In this document: positions 31,618 to 41,868 of the stretch, piece by piece | How the letters are laid out: every line of letters begins with the position of its first letter | Position numbering within the stretch: position 1 is the first letter of the stretch | DNA from: Samsonia erythrinae | Lineage (GTDB): Bacteria; Pseudomonadota; Gammaproteobacteria; Enterobacterales; Enterobacteriaceae | Assembly (NCBI RefSeq): GCF_004342665.1 | Contig: NZ_SMBY01000001.1 | Span: 782,950-846,949 of the forward strand | Length of the DNA stretch: 64,000 nt | Reading direction: 5' to 3' | The notes under the pieces: generated by a model | What the model saw: the letters and a program-made list of their open reading frames with translations, nothing else | Database searches by the model: none | What the model was told of the DNA's origin: nothing | Translations under genes and position numbers: made by a program

Positions 31618-33045
31618 TTATCCCACCAGCTCCTGTGCGTAGGCGTAAAGCGCTTTAAGCAGAGCCTGCTTCTCTTTATCGTTCTCATGAAGCTGATACA
31701 AATCGTTTAGCGCGGAAAGATAGGCCTGTAAGCGCTCCGGCGTAAATATTTTCCGACGATGCTGAAGCCAGCGCTGCTGTTCGCGGTCATCCAGCGTGCC
31801 GGGAAAATTGCGGGCGCGATAGCGAAAGAACAACGGCTCCAGACGATGATCGGCGAAGGTGAGATCCAGCGCCGGGAGATTCTGCGGGGCGGTTTGCTGA
31901 ATGATCTTCATCGCAGTGCGGTCGGCATCGCCAAAGAAACCGTCATAAAGCCGCAAATCGACATCGTCAGGAACGGCGAACGCCGGTGCTTCAGCAAACA
32001 GCGCCACGACTTTTTCCCTGACGACAGGGTTGCTGCGCAGCAATGCCAGATTATCCAGACAGCGTTGGCGGTCAATGCCCAGCCTTGCCGCGTCTTCCGG
32101 GCGTAATGTAGCGGCGGGCGCCAATACCGGGCATTTATTGACGTGAACCAGCTTGAGTGGCACGGCGCTCTGATCGACGGCCAATTCATCCCGGCGCGTA
32201 TACAATCGCTCACGTAATGCTTCGCTGTCCAGCTCCAGCAGCGGCGTCATGTCCCCCGCCAGATCGCACACGATCACCGCGTTACGATTATCCGGGTGCC
32301 AGGCCAGCGGCACCACCCAACTGGTATTGCCTCGCGCCGCGCCGAACATACCGGAGACGTGAACAAGCGGCTTCATGTTCGGGATATCGATTAATGCGGC
32401 GATTTTGTTTTTGTTGCGCAGTTGGAACAGGTAGTCAAATAGCTTGGGCTGCGCCTGCTTGAACTGTTTTGCCATGGCGATGGTGGCATAAACGTCGGAC
32501 ATCGCATCGTGTGCCTGTTCATGCGAAATGCCGTTTGCTTTCGTCAGGTGCTCAAGACGAAAACTCGGCAGCCCATCATCGTTTTCGGGCCAGACGATGC
32601 CTTCCGGCCGCAGGGCGTAGCAGGCCCGTAACGCATCCAGCAGATCCCAACGGGAATTACCGTTCTGCCAACTGTAAGCGTAAGGATCGTAGAAGTTGCG
32701 ATAGAAAATATTACGACTGACTTCATCATCAAAACGAATGTTGTTGTAACCCATGATGCAGGTGCCGGGCACGCTGAACGCGTCGTGGATCTGACGGGCG
32801 AATTCTGCTTCATTTACCCCGTTGGCCAATGCGACCTGTGGCGTAATTCCGGTGATCATCACCGCTTCCGGTTCCGGCAGATAATCATCGGCGGGGCGGC
32901 AATAAATCACCAGCGGCTCGCCGATGATATTGAAGTCCATATCGGTACGAACGCCGGCGAACTGCGCAGGACGATCGCGCGCCGGGTGTTTCCCGAAGGT
33001 TTCATAGTCGTGAACAAAGAAAGTGGGTTGTGTTTTATCGGCCAT
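31618..33045 (-). CDS. sbcB: Exonuclease I (3'-5' single-strand DNA exonuclease)
   Basis: DnaQ-superfamily nuclease that degrades single-stranded DNA from the 3' end; acts in mismatch repair and in suppressing recombination at frayed ends. 475 residues, as in E. coli. DEDD catalytic set: FVHDYETFG (Exo I), GYNNIRFDDEVSRNIFYRNF (Exo II), EQAHDAMSDVYATIAMAKQF (Exo III with the histidine). The C-terminal SH3-like and helical domains follow. The start is at MADKTQPTFFVHDYETF. Divergent from the siderophore cassette. Confidence 0.97.
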   Translation of the reverse strand: MADKTQPTFFVHDYETFGKHPARDRPAQFAGVRTDMDFNIIGEPLVIYCRPADDYLPEPEAVMITGITPQVALANGVNEAEFARQIHDAFSVPGTCIMGYNNIRFDDEVSRNIFYRNFYDPYAYSWQNGNSRWDLLDALRACYALRPEGIVWPENDDGLPSFRLEHLTKANGISHEQAHDAMSDVYATIAMAKQFKQAQPKLFDYLFQLRNKNKIAALIDIPNMKPLVHVSGMFGAARGNTSWVVPLAWHPDNRNAVIVCDLAGDMTPLLELDSEALRERLYTRRDELAVDQSAVPLKLVHVNKCPVLAPAATLRPEDAARLGIDRQRCLDNLALLRSNPVVREKVVALFAEAPAFAVPDDVDLRLYDGFFGDADRTAMKIIQQTAPQNLPALDLTFADHRLEPLFFRYRARNFPGTLDDREQQRWLQHRRKIFTPERLQAYLSALNDLYQLHENDKEKQALLKALYAYAQELVG

Positions 33046-33222
33046 ATTATGCAGTTAGCTACGTGTACGCGCTGAGCCTGACGTCAAAAAAACAGGCTGG
33101 GAAACCGCAAGGATATCATCAAATCCGCTTCTCTGTGGTGCTTTCCTGGCTGACATCAATCGGCAGGCAGACATAATCACTAGGCATGAGTGTGTCCGTT
33201 CGGTTACAATTTTCGCATTAAT

Positions 33223-33241
33223 GCGAATGATAATTAAATTC
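33223..33241 (+). promoter_or_regulatory. Fur box upstream of the siderophore ABC operon
   Basis: GCGAATGATAATTAAATTC matches the 19-bp Fur consensus at 13 of 19 positions, including the central AATGATAAT. It overlaps a small palindrome GCATTAATGC (33215-33224) and lies about 70 bases before the lipoprotein gene. Iron repression of the operon is therefore expected. Confidence 0.7.
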
Positions 33242-33309
33242 TTTATTGCCCTCGAAATTGCTCCACTAGGCAATATCCGGCAACAAACCACGAAATGGAG
33301 AACAGACTT

Positions 33310-34275
33310 ATGCGGTTAAATGCGGTGCGATTAAATGCGGCGTTTGCAGTCAAGGCGACATTGCTGGCATCGATGTTTGTCCTGGCCGGGTGCGATCAAC
33401 AGGCGCCGTCTTCAGACGGCAACCACACGATAAGCATTGAGCATGCGCAGGGAACCACTCAGGTTCCGCAGCCGCCGAAAAACGTCATCGTCTTCGATCC
33501 CGCCGTTCTGGATACGCTGGATGCGCTGAACGTAGAAGGGATTGCCGGCGTCCCGAAAAGCAGTACGCCGCTGCCTGCGTTTTTATCGAAATACGCCAGC
33601 GACCGTTATCTGAACGCGGGGACGCTGTTTGAACCTGCCTATGAAGCGCTTAGCAGCGCCAAGCCCGACCTGATTATCGCCGGTGGGCGCACGCGGGATG
33701 CCTACGAAAAACTGAGCGGTATTGCCCCTACGATCTCGATGGATGTAGATGAACACCAGTTCATGACGAGCTTTACCCAGCGTGTCGAACAGTTGGGTAC
33801 GATCTTTGGTAAAGAAGAAGAGGCGAAAAAACAGCTGGAGGCGTTCAAACAGCAGATCGCTCAAACGCGCGCGAAAACGGATAACGTGGGAAATGCGCTG
33901 GTTCTGATGATCAGCGGCGGCAAAATGTCAGCCTACGGCCCGCAATCACGCTTTGGTTTTGTGTTTGACGAATTGGGCTTCAAACCGGCGACCACGTTTC
34001 CTGAATCCGGGCGTCACGGCAACGTCGTAACGTCAGAGTTTTTGCTGAGTGTAAACCCGGAATGGCTATTCATTCTCGATCGTGACAGCGCGATAGGCCG
34101 TTCAGGGGGGGAATCCGCACGGCAGGTGCTGGACAACCCACTGATTCATAAAACCGATGCCTGGAAAAATAATCACGTGGTTTATCTGGATTCCGCATCG
34201 CTGTATATCGCCGGGGGACTGCAAAGCTACAACAACCTCGTGAGTACCGTTAATGATGCATTAGATAAGAAATAA
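33310..34275 (+). CDS. Siderophore-binding lipoprotein (ABC transporter substrate-binding protein)
   Basis: Class III periplasmic binding protein (FepB/BtuF fold, PF01497), 321 residues, most like YclQ/CeuE/VctP-type catecholate and petrobactin-family binders. The lipobox is FVLAGC with the acylated cysteine near residue 28. Other features are IVFDPAVLDTLDALNVEGIAGV at the first lobe and NPEWLFILDRDSAIG in the second. I chose ATG 33310 because GGAG stands 9 bases before it; ATG 33295 has no such site. First gene of the four-gene importer. The ligand cannot be read from sequence. Confidence 0.85.
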   Translation: MRLNAVRLNAAFAVKATLLASMFVLAGCDQQAPSSDGNHTISIEHAQGTTQVPQPPKNVIVFDPAVLDTLDALNVEGIAGVPKSSTPLPAFLSKYASDRYLNAGTLFEPAYEALSSAKPDLIIAGGRTRDAYEKLSGIAPTISMDVDEHQFMTSFTQRVEQLGTIFGKEEEAKKQLEAFKQQIAQTRAKTDNVGNALVLMISGGKMSAYGPQSRFGFVFDELGFKPATTFPESGRHGNVVTSEFLLSVNPEWLFILDRDSAIGRSGGESARQVLDNPLIHKTDAWKNNHVVYLDSASLYIAGGLQSYNNLVSTVNDALDKK

Positions 34276-34281
34276 CGGCGA

Positions 34282-35259
34282 GTGACGGCGCAATCAATGA
34301 AGTCTTTTTACTCTTCGCTGGGCCTTCTGTTTCTGCTCGGTATGGTCGTTGTCAGCCTGTTTGTCGGGGCGGGGCCGTTGAGTTTACAGGCGGTCTGGAA
34401 CGACCCGGAAATGCGCGATATTTTCTTTATCAGCCGCGTCCCGCGTACACTGGCGCTGTTGCTGGCGGGCAGCGCCATGAGCGTTGCCGGTCTCATTATG
34501 CAGTTGTTGACGCAAAACCGTTTTGTCGAACCCTCCTTGGCGGGCACCACGCAGTCGGCCAGCTTAGGCTTGCTGGTGGTGATGATCGCCGTACCCGGCG
34601 CGACGGTTTTCACCAAAATGGTGGTGGCGAGCCTGTTCGCCTTGGGCGGGACCTTTCTGTTCATGCTGCTGTTACGCCGCGTAGTGCTGAAATCCGCGCT
34701 GGTGGTACCGCTGGTCGGCATTATGCTGGGGGCGGTGATCAGCGCAATCACCACCTTCGGCGCAATGTATTTTGATCTGTTGCAGGCGCTGGGCAGTTGG
34801 GAATCAGGGGATTTCTCCGGTGTTTTGCAGGGGCGTTACGAACTGCTCTGGCTGGTTGGCGTGTTGACGCTGATCGCCTGCTGGGTTGCTGACCGTTTTA
34901 CGGTGGCGGGAATGGGGCGTGAATTCTCCGTCAATGTCGGCCTGAACTACCGTCAGGTGATGATGATGGGGTTGACCATTATTGCGATCGTCAGCGGCGT
35001 GGTCGTGGTGGTGGTTGGTAGCCTGCCTTTTATCGGGCTGATCGTGCCGAACCTGATCAGCATGATGCTGGGTGACAACGTGCGTAAAACGATGCCCTGG
35101 GTCTGCCTGTTTGGCGGCGGGTTGGTACTGTGCTGCGACATCATCAGCCGCGTGATTCGCTACCCGTTTGAGATCCCGGTGAGCGTGATCCTTGGCGTCA
35201 TCGGTGCCGTCGTGTTCCTTCTTCTATTGTTAAGTCAGAAACGTCATGTCAGTCAATGA
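34282..35259 (+). CDS. FecCD-family iron-siderophore permease 1
   Basis: Inner-membrane permease subunit, 325 residues, about nine or ten hydrophobic segments. The FecCD signature appears in RVPRTLALLLAGSAMSVAGLIMQ and the late SLPFIGLIVPNLISMMLGDN loop, which contacts the ATPase. It resembles the YclN/CeuB type. The start is GTG 34282, six bases after the lipoprotein stop; ATG 34297 is an alternative. Pairs with the next gene. Confidence 0.85.
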   Translation: MTAQSMKSFYSSLGLLFLLGMVVVSLFVGAGPLSLQAVWNDPEMRDIFFISRVPRTLALLLAGSAMSVAGLIMQLLTQNRFVEPSLAGTTQSASLGLLVVMIAVPGATVFTKMVVASLFALGGTFLFMLLLRRVVLKSALVVPLVGIMLGAVISAITTFGAMYFDLLQALGSWESGDFSGVLQGRYELLWLVGVLTLIACWVADRFTVAGMGREFSVNVGLNYRQVMMMGLTIIAIVSGVVVVVVGSLPFIGLIVPNLISMMLGDNVRKTMPWVCLFGGGLVLCCDIISRVIRYPFEIPVSVILGVIGAVVFLLLLLSQKRHVSQ

Positions 35260-36253
35260 ACGTAATTCGGTGCTGATCGGCGTCGTCAGCGAAAAACGCG
35301 CCGGCCCATCGCCTGTCAAACGGCTACGATGGCTAGCTGCCGTGGCTGTCGCGGTTATGGTGCTGTTTATGACTTTGAATCTCGGCAGCAACCTCAGTTA
35401 TATCCTGACGCACCGTGGGCTGATGCTCACGACGATGCTGCTGGTGGCGTTTGCCGCCAGCGCCTCGACCGTGCTGTTCCAGACGGTGACGAACAACCGC
35501 GTGTTGACGCCGTCGATTATGGGGTTTGAGGCTCTGTTTATCCTGATTCAGACGTCGCTGGTGTTTGTTTTCGGCATCGGTGGCATTCCCGGCCTCGGCA
35601 TTGAGGGGAAGTTTCTGCTTGAGACGCTGATGCTGATCCTGTTCTCCGCGCTGCTGTATCGCTGGCTGTTTACCGGCAGCCGCAATAACCTGCATCTGGT
35701 CTTGCTGGTCGGCATTATCTGCGGCACGCTGTTTCGCAGTATGGCGGGTCTGATGCAGCGTCTGCTGACCCCCAGCGAATTTGCCATCGTGCAAGGTCGA
35801 ATGTTTGCGACCTTTACCCGCAGCGTTCCCGAACTGGTCGCGCTGTCAGTGGGGATTACGCTGGTGGTGGCCGTGGTGATCTGGCGGATGCGTTTTCGGT
35901 TTGATGTGCTGGCGCTGGGGCGCAATCACGCAATTAATCTGGGTATCGACTACACGCGCAGCGTGACGGTCATTTTGCTGTTGGTTTCCGTGCTGGTGGC
36001 CATTTCGACGGCGCTGGTTGGCCCGCTCACCTTTTTAGGTTTTATGGTCGCCAACCTTGCCTATCTGGTGATCGGTTCCAGCCAGCACCGCCTGTTGTTG
36101 CCTGCGGCTTTCCTGTTGGGGGTGATTTCACTGGTTGGCGGGCAACTGGTGCTTGAGCACCTGCTTGATATGTCCGGGGCGCTGTCGGTCGTGATCGAAT
36201 TTGTGGGCGGTTCGCTGTTTATTGTGTTGTTACTGAAAAAGGTTTCTGTGTGA
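35246..36253 (+). CDS. FecCD-family iron-siderophore permease 2
   Basis: Second permease of the importer, 335 residues, YclO/CeuC-like, with a longer polar N-terminus (about 25 residues) before the first membrane segment. The GPLTFLGFMVANLAYLVIGSSQHR segment is the ATPase-contact loop of this subfamily. ATG overlaps the previous gene by 14 bases, so the subunits are probably translated in a coupled way. Confidence 0.85.
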   Translation: MSVNERNSVLIGVVSEKRAGPSPVKRLRWLAAVAVAVMVLFMTLNLGSNLSYILTHRGLMLTTMLLVAFAASASTVLFQTVTNNRVLTPSIMGFEALFILIQTSLVFVFGIGGIPGLGIEGKFLLETLMLILFSALLYRWLFTGSRNNLHLVLLVGIICGTLFRSMAGLMQRLLTPSEFAIVQGRMFATFTRSVPELVALSVGITLVVAVVIWRMRFRFDVLALGRNHAINLGIDYTRSVTVILLLVSVLVAISTALVGPLTFLGFMVANLAYLVIGSSQHRLLLPAAFLLGVISLVGGQLVLEHLLDMSGALSVVIEFVGGSLFIVLLLKKVSV

Positions 36254-37008
36254 TTGAGATCGACAATGTAACGAAAACGTATCATAACGTGACGGTGTTA
36301 AATCATGTCACGGCAACGGTGCCTCGCGGTGGCGTCACGTCGATTATCGGCCCGAATGGCGCAGGCAAATCGACATTATTGTCCATCATCAGCCGCCTGC
36401 TGGCAGCGGATCAAGGACAGGTCAAGGTCAACGGTATGGATGTGACCACCACGCCAAGCGATAAGCTTGCCATGTGTTTGTCCGTGCTGCGGCAGGAAAA
36501 CCAGTTTACCAGCCGCCTGACCGTGGCGGAGCTGGTGGGGTTTGGTCGCTATCCTTATACCAAAGGGCGATTGAATGCGGACGATCGTGAACGCATTGGC
36601 GCTGCGCTGGCTTTCCTTAACCTGACTGAACTGAAGGACCGGTTTTTAGATGAACTTTCCGGCGGCCAGCGTCAGCGAGCCTATGTGGCAATGGTACTGT
36701 GTCAGGATACGGAATATGTGCTGCTGGATGAGCCGCTGAATAATCTGGATATGAAACACGCGGTGGCGATGATGAAGCAGATCCGTCGTGCCGCCGATGA
36801 ATTAGGCAAAACCATTGTGCTGGTAATCCACGATATCAACTTTGCCTCCGCCTATTCCGACTACATTATCGCGATGCGCAAAGGGCAGATCGTCTATACC
36901 GGGAAGCCGGAAGAGATTATGGTTTCCGAGATACTGGAAGATATTTTCGATACGCAAGTGGCGATTGAGCAGCTTCATAACCAGCGCATCGCAGTATATT
37001 ATCGCTGA
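36250..37008 (+). CDS. Siderophore ABC transporter ATPase
   Basis: 252 residues, complete ABC ATPase. Walker A GPNGAGKST (about residues 34-42), Q-loop in LRQENQFTSRLTVAELVGFGRYPYTKG, signature [17 protein letters not shown], Walker B YVLLDEPLNNLD, and the switch histidine in VLVIHDINFASAYSD. YclP/CeuD-like. The start is GTG 36250, overlapping the permease stop (GTGTGA). With the lipoprotein and two permeases it completes a Fur-controlled importer; no outer-membrane receptor or siderophore synthesis genes are nearby. Confidence 0.88.
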   Translation: MIEIDNVTKTYHNVTVLNHVTATVPRGGVTSIIGPNGAGKSTLLSIISRLLAADQGQVKVNGMDVTTTPSDKLAMCLSVLRQENQFTSRLTVAELVGFGRYPYTKGRLNADDRERIGAALAFLNLTELKDRFLDELSGGQRQRAYVAMVLCQDTEYVLLDEPLNNLDMKHAVAMMKQIRRAADELGKTIVLVIHDINFASAYSDYIIAMRKGQIVYTGKPEEIMVSEILEDIFDTQVAIEQLHNQRIAVYYR

Positions 37009-37136
37009 TAAGTGATGACAGGTTATCCGCTTAGCGGCACGTTTACGCAATGGTTGAAGCATGACTTGAAAGTAGTCGGGTATAACCTGTATGGTGACGA
37101 CATAATGCATTTATGTATGACTTGAGGTAGGGGTAA

Positions 37137-37457
<321 letters not shown>

Positions 37458-37492
37458 GCTCAGGCACAAGACGTTTACCGTTTTTTGACCGG

Positions 37493-37518
37493 AAAGGATC
37501 GCGCAAGCGATCCTTTTT
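37493..37518 (+). terminator. Terminator of tmaR
   Basis: AAAGGATCGC, loop GCAA, GCGATCCTTT then TT. It lies 36 bases after the tmaR stop. Confidence 0.85.
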
Positions 37519-37791
37519 GTCTTTTTGTCCAGAGAAAGCCCGACGCGGCGTATTTATTGCTTTTTGCTTCTGCGCGCCGCTTACTTTTCCTTTTCTTCCC
37601 CTTCTGATTCAGCCGCCCGTCGCGATTGCAAACTGTACGGATGACTGGAATCGCGTTCGCATAATGGATATGACTCGCTGAAACGACAGCGTTTTATTGC
37701 GAGGCGTTTCCTTGTCTGACGATTCTGCGCTGTTGAGCCATCAGGGTTTACGGCACCATGCCGCGAGAACCTCTTGGGAAGGGAGAAGAAA
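37519..37791. other. Intergenic region tmaR-comEC
   Basis: About 270 bases with a pyrimidine-rich stretch at 37583-37606 (+ strand). I see no gene, known RNA or clear operator. Confidence 0.4.
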
Positions 37792-40083
37792 GTGTCATGG
37801 CAATGGAGGATGTCGCTCAATCGTCTGGCCTGCGCGAGCACACTGGGCATTCTGCCACTAATTTTTTTCGCGCGGCTCCCCGCGCCGGAAGCGCTGTGGT
37901 GGATTACCGGATGCTCTTTCGTTGCCATGTTCATCGGTTATCGCTGGGCTGGCGTTCGATTTCTGACGATTACTGCACTGGGCTGTTGCTGGGCATCTTT
38001 TTGCGCTCACACTCTGTTGCTGCAAATTGAACGCGCCACGCAAGATGCCGTTCATGCCGTGGTAACGATTAGCAGCGTTCGCTTTAGCGAACATGACGAC
38101 GCACAGATAACGGTACGTCTGGACGAGGTGAATCAGCGCCGGGTTTTCCCTCCGCTCTACGCCCAACTGAGGTTATCTGCCGACATGCAAGACTGGTGCG
38201 GCGGTCAACGATGGGCGATAGCCGCACGCTTTCGCCCCGTTCACAGCCGGTTGAATGAAGGCGGTTTTGATAGCCAGCGCTGGGCGGTTGCCAAACGCCA
38301 GCCGCTTTCGGGGCGAGTGCTTTCGGCAACGCTCGTTGACCGCCGCTGTGATTTTCGTCAGCGTGCGATTGCACAGGCGGAACAGCAGACGCTCTCGCTG
38401 CCCTGGCGCTCGATTCTGTTAGCACTGACGTTTGGTGAGATGAAAACAGTCAGCCCGGAACTGAAAGCCTTGCTTAAGAATACGGGGACGATGCACCTGA
38501 TGGCGATTTCCGGTCTGCATATCGCGCTTGCCGGCCTGTTGGGTTGGGGAATGGCGCGGGCGCTACAGTATTGCTTTCCCACTTCGTGGATCGGCTATCG
38601 CTTTCCGCTACTGACTAGCGCGCTGGTTGCCTGGGGATATGTCTGGCTGGCGGGAGGAAACCCGCCGGCGGTGCGCTCGGCGCTCGCGCTGAGCGTCTGG
38701 ATTTGCCTGAGGTTGCGGAGCATCACCTGTTCAGCCTGGCAAGTCTGGCTATGGTGTGTTGCGCTGATTCTGGTCAGCGATCCATTAAGCGCATTATCAG
38801 ACAGCTTCTGGCTCTCCTGTTTTGCGGTCGCTTCACTGATTTTCTGGTTTCAATGGGCGCCGCTTCCCCATCGGCTACAAACCCGACGACGCTGGTTCTG
38901 GCTACGCTGGATCCATCTGCAAACCGGGATTACCGTGCTACTGATGCCCTTGCAGCTTCACATTTTCCACGGGTTCAGCATGGTGTCGCTGCCAGCCAAT
39001 CTCTGGGCGGTGCCTTTGGTATCATTTGTGACGACGCCGCTCATATTATTGGCATTGAGCACCATCGCGTTCAGACCGCTGAGTGAAATGCTGTGGTGGC
39101 TGGCGGATATCTCATTGCAATGGGTGTTTGCGCTGTTGACCCCCTTACAGAAAGGGTGGATCGACCTTGGGGACTCGTGGCTATTCACGAGCGTCGCGGG
39201 GTGGGGGGCGGTCGTGATATGGCGCTTTAGCTGGTGGCGGAGCCATCCCTTAAGCGTTGGCGTTTTCGTGCTTGTCCTGCTGGCTTTTCGCATGAAAAGT
39301 CATGAACCCGACTGGCGTGTGGACATGTTGGATGTCGGCCATGGTCTGGCCGTCGTGATCGAACGGCATGGAAAAGCGGTGCTGTACGACACGGGGAATC
39401 GCTGGGAAAATGCGGATATGGCGACGCGGGAGATTTTGCCGTACCTACGCTGGCGCGGCTTAAGTGTGGAAAAAATTATCCTCAGTCATAGCCATATGGA
39501 TCACGTAGGCGGCCTACAGACATTACAGGCGGCTTACCCGGCAGCGGAAATATACAGCACGACTAACGATAAGGCGCATTATCGCTGCCAGCGGGGAGAA
39601 CGCTGGCATTGGCAGGGGCTCACTTTTACGGTGCTGTGGCCGCTGACCCGCGTTGTAAGAGCGGAGAATAACGACTCCTGCGTTATTCGCATTGACGATG
39701 GAAAATATCGCGTTTTGCTTACCGGCGATCTGGAAGCGGACGCGGAAAAACACCTGATCGGGTTAGGACGCCATGCGCTGCGTGCCAATTTGTTACAAAT
39801 CCCTCACCACGGCAGCAATACGTCTTCATCACCGCCTTTCATTCGGGCAGTGAATGCTGAGGTTATCCTGGCCTCTGTGGCGCGTTATAACCCATGGCGG
39901 CTGCCTTCGGTGAAAGTTGTCGCGCGCTATCGGCACTACGGCTATTCCTGGCTTGATACCGCATCATCCGGGCAGTTAAGTGCGCGTTTTTTCAGCGATT
40001 CATGGCGGGTTTTGTCTTTCAGAACGCACATATCGCCGCGTTGGTATCATCAGTGGTTTGGCGTAGAGAGGGATAATGAGTAA
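37792..40083 (+). CDS. comEC: ComEC/Rec2-type DNA internalisation channel
   Basis: Inner-membrane protein (E. coli YcaI 754 residues), about 763 here. N-terminal membrane segments and an OB-like DUF4131 region (to about 200) are followed by the competence domain (LMAISGLHIALAGLLGW, then LVAWGYVWLAGGNPPAVRSALAL). The C-terminal metallo-beta-lactamase domain begins at MLDVGHGLAVVIERHGKAVLYDTG and has the metal motif SHSHMDHVGG and LLTGDLE, PHHGSNTSSS. It is expected to pass single-stranded DNA inward. GTG 37792 has GGGAGAAG before it; GTG is preferred over TTG 37774 and ATG 37810. msbA follows after 36 bases, as in E. coli. Confidence 0.92.
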   Translation: MSWQWRMSLNRLACASTLGILPLIFFARLPAPEALWWITGCSFVAMFIGYRWAGVRFLTITALGCCWASFCAHTLLLQIERATQDAVHAVVTISSVRFSEHDDAQITVRLDEVNQRRVFPPLYAQLRLSADMQDWCGGQRWAIAARFRPVHSRLNEGGFDSQRWAVAKRQPLSGRVLSATLVDRRCDFRQRAIAQAEQQTLSLPWRSILLALTFGEMKTVSPELKALLKNTGTMHLMAISGLHIALAGLLGWGMARALQYCFPTSWIGYRFPLLTSALVAWGYVWLAGGNPPAVRSALALSVWICLRLRSITCSAWQVWLWCVALILVSDPLSALSDSFWLSCFAVASLIFWFQWAPLPHRLQTRRRWFWLRWIHLQTGITVLLMPLQLHIFHGFSMVSLPANLWAVPLVSFVTTPLILLALSTIAFRPLSEMLWWLADISLQWVFALLTPLQKGWIDLGDSWLFTSVAGWGAVVIWRFSWWRSHPLSVGVFVLVLLAFRMKSHEPDWRVDMLDVGHGLAVVIERHGKAVLYDTGNRWENADMATREILPYLRWRGLSVEKIILSHSHMDHVGGLQTLQAAYPAAEIYSTTNDKAHYRCQRGERWHWQGLTFTVLWPLTRVVRAENNDSCVIRIDDGKYRVLLTGDLEADAEKHLIGLGRHALRANLLQIPHHGSNTSSSPPFIRAVNAEVILASVARYNPWRLPSVKVVARYRHYGYSWLDTASSGQLSARFFSDSWRVLSFRTHISPRWYHQWFGVERDNE

Positions 40084-40119
40084 AATGAGCGGCTATTCTT
40101 TCCAATTCAGGTTTACTAC

Positions 40120-41868
40120 ATGCTGAATGATAAAGATCTCTCCACCTGGCAGACATTTCGTCGCCTATGGCCGATGATCTCTCCTTTTAAAGCAGGGCTT
40201 GCTGTTGCTGCCGTCGCACTCATTATTAACGCAGCGGGTGATACATTGATGATCTCGCTGCTTAAACCTCTGTTGGACGAAGGATTTGGCAAAGCCGAAC
40301 GTTCCGTATTGCTCTGGATGCCGATAGCGGTCATTGGATTGATGCTGGTACGCGGGGCGTCAGGGTTTGTCTCCAGCTACTGCGTTTCCTGGGTTTCAGG
40401 TAAAGTTGTCATGAATATGCGCCGCCGTCTTTTCTCCCATATCATGGGGATGCCGGTGTCCTTCTTCGATCAACAATCAACCGGGACGCTGTTATCCCGC
40501 ATTACCTATGATTCGGAACAGGTTGCGGCCTCTTCCTCCGGCGCGCTGATTACCGTCGTTCGGGAAGGGGCGTCGATTATCGGCCTGTTTGTGCTGATGT
40601 TTTATTATAGCTGGCAGCTTTCCATCATCCTGATTCTGATTGCGCCGATTGTGTCGATCGCGATGCGCATGGTGTCTAAGCGTTTTCGCAGTATCAGTAA
40701 AAATATGCAGGATACGATGGGGCATGTCACCACCAGCACGGAGCAGATGCTGAAAGGCCATAAAGAAGTGCTGATGTTTGGTGGTCAGGAAGTTGAGACC
40801 CGACGTTTTGATCAGGTCAGCAACCGGATGCGTCAGCAGGGGATGAAAATGGTGTCCGCCTCCGCCATTTCCGATCCGATCATTCAGTTGATTGCTTCGC
40901 TGGCCCTGGCGTTTGTGCTGTATGCCGCCAGTTTCCCCAGCGTGATGGAGTCGTTGACCGCCGGGACGATCACGGTGGTGTTTTCTTCCATGATTGCCCT
41001 GATGCGTCCGTTAAAATCACTGACTAACGTTAACGCCCAGTTCCAACGCGGCATGGCCGCATGCCAGACGCTGTTTGCTATTCTGGATATGGAACAGGAA
41101 CGCGATACGGGAAAATTAGCGATCGATCGTGCGAAAGGCGAGCTTGAATTTCGTCAGGTGAACTTTGCCTATCCGGGGAAAGAAAATCTGGCGCTGAAAA
41201 ATATCAATCTGCATATAGCGCCGGGGAAAACGGTGGCATTGGTGGGGCGCTCCGGTTCGGGTAAATCGACGATCGCCAGTTTGATCACCCGTTTTTACGA
41301 TATTCAGTCCGGAGAAATTCTGCTCGATGGGCATGATTTGCGCGAATACCGTCTGCCTTCCTTGCGTAATCAGGTCGCGCTGGTTTCACAAAGCGTCCAT
41401 CTGTTTAACGATACGATAGCAAATAACATTGCCTATGCGTGTAACGACCGCTACAGCCGCGAGGAAATCGAGCGTGCGGCGACAATGGCCTATGCGATGG
41501 ATTTTATCAGCAAGATGGAAAATGGTCTGGATACGATCATTGGTGAAAATGGCGTGATGCTCTCCGGTGGTCAACGCCAGCGTATTGCCATTGCTCGTGC
41601 GCTATTACGCGATTGTCCTATCCTGATACTGGATGAGGCCACCTCGGCGCTGGATACCGAGTCGGAACGCGCTATTCAGTCTGCGTTAGATGCGTTGCAA
41701 AAAGATCGTACCGCATTGGTGATCGCTCATCGCCTTTCCACCATTGAAAAAGCGGATGAAATTCTGGTGGTTGAAGAGGGGAGAATCATTGAACGAGGCA
41801 ATCATGCAGCCTTGCTGGCCGAAAACGGCGCCTATGCGCAGTTGCACAAAATGCAGTTTGGCGAATGA
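40120..41868 (+). CDS. msbA: Lipid A export ATP-binding/permease MsbA
   Basis: Essential homodimeric ABC half-transporter that flips core-lipid A across the inner membrane. 582 residues, as in E. coli. Six membrane helices in residues 1 to about 320, then the ATPase domain: Walker [10 protein letters not shown], signature [16 protein letters not shown], Walker [13 protein letters not shown] and the switch [15 protein letters not shown]. Start [18 protein letters not shown] matches the family. It overlaps lpxK by four bases (ATGA). Confidence 0.98.
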   Translation: MLNDKDLSTWQTFRRLWPMISPFKAGLAVAAVALIINAAGDTLMISLLKPLLDEGFGKAERSVLLWMPIAVIGLMLVRGASGFVSSYCVSWVSGKVVMNMRRRLFSHIMGMPVSFFDQQSTGTLLSRITYDSEQVAASSSGALITVVREGASIIGLFVLMFYYSWQLSIILILIAPIVSIAMRMVSKRFRSISKNMQDTMGHVTTSTEQMLKGHKEVLMFGGQEVETRRFDQVSNRMRQQGMKMVSASAISDPIIQLIASLALAFVLYAASFPSVMESLTAGTITVVFSSMIALMRPLKSLTNVNAQFQRGMAACQTLFAILDMEQERDTGKLAIDRAKGELEFRQVNFAYPGKENLALKNINLHIAPGKTVALVGRSGSGKSTIASLITRFYDIQSGEILLDGHDLREYRLPSLRNQVALVSQSVHLFNDTIANNIAYACNDRYSREEIERAATMAYAMDFISKMENGLDTIIGENGVMLSGGQRQRIAIARALLRDCPILILDEATSALDTESERAIQSALDALQKDRTALVIAHRLSTIEKADEILVVEEGRIIERGNHAALLAENGAYAQLHKMQFGE

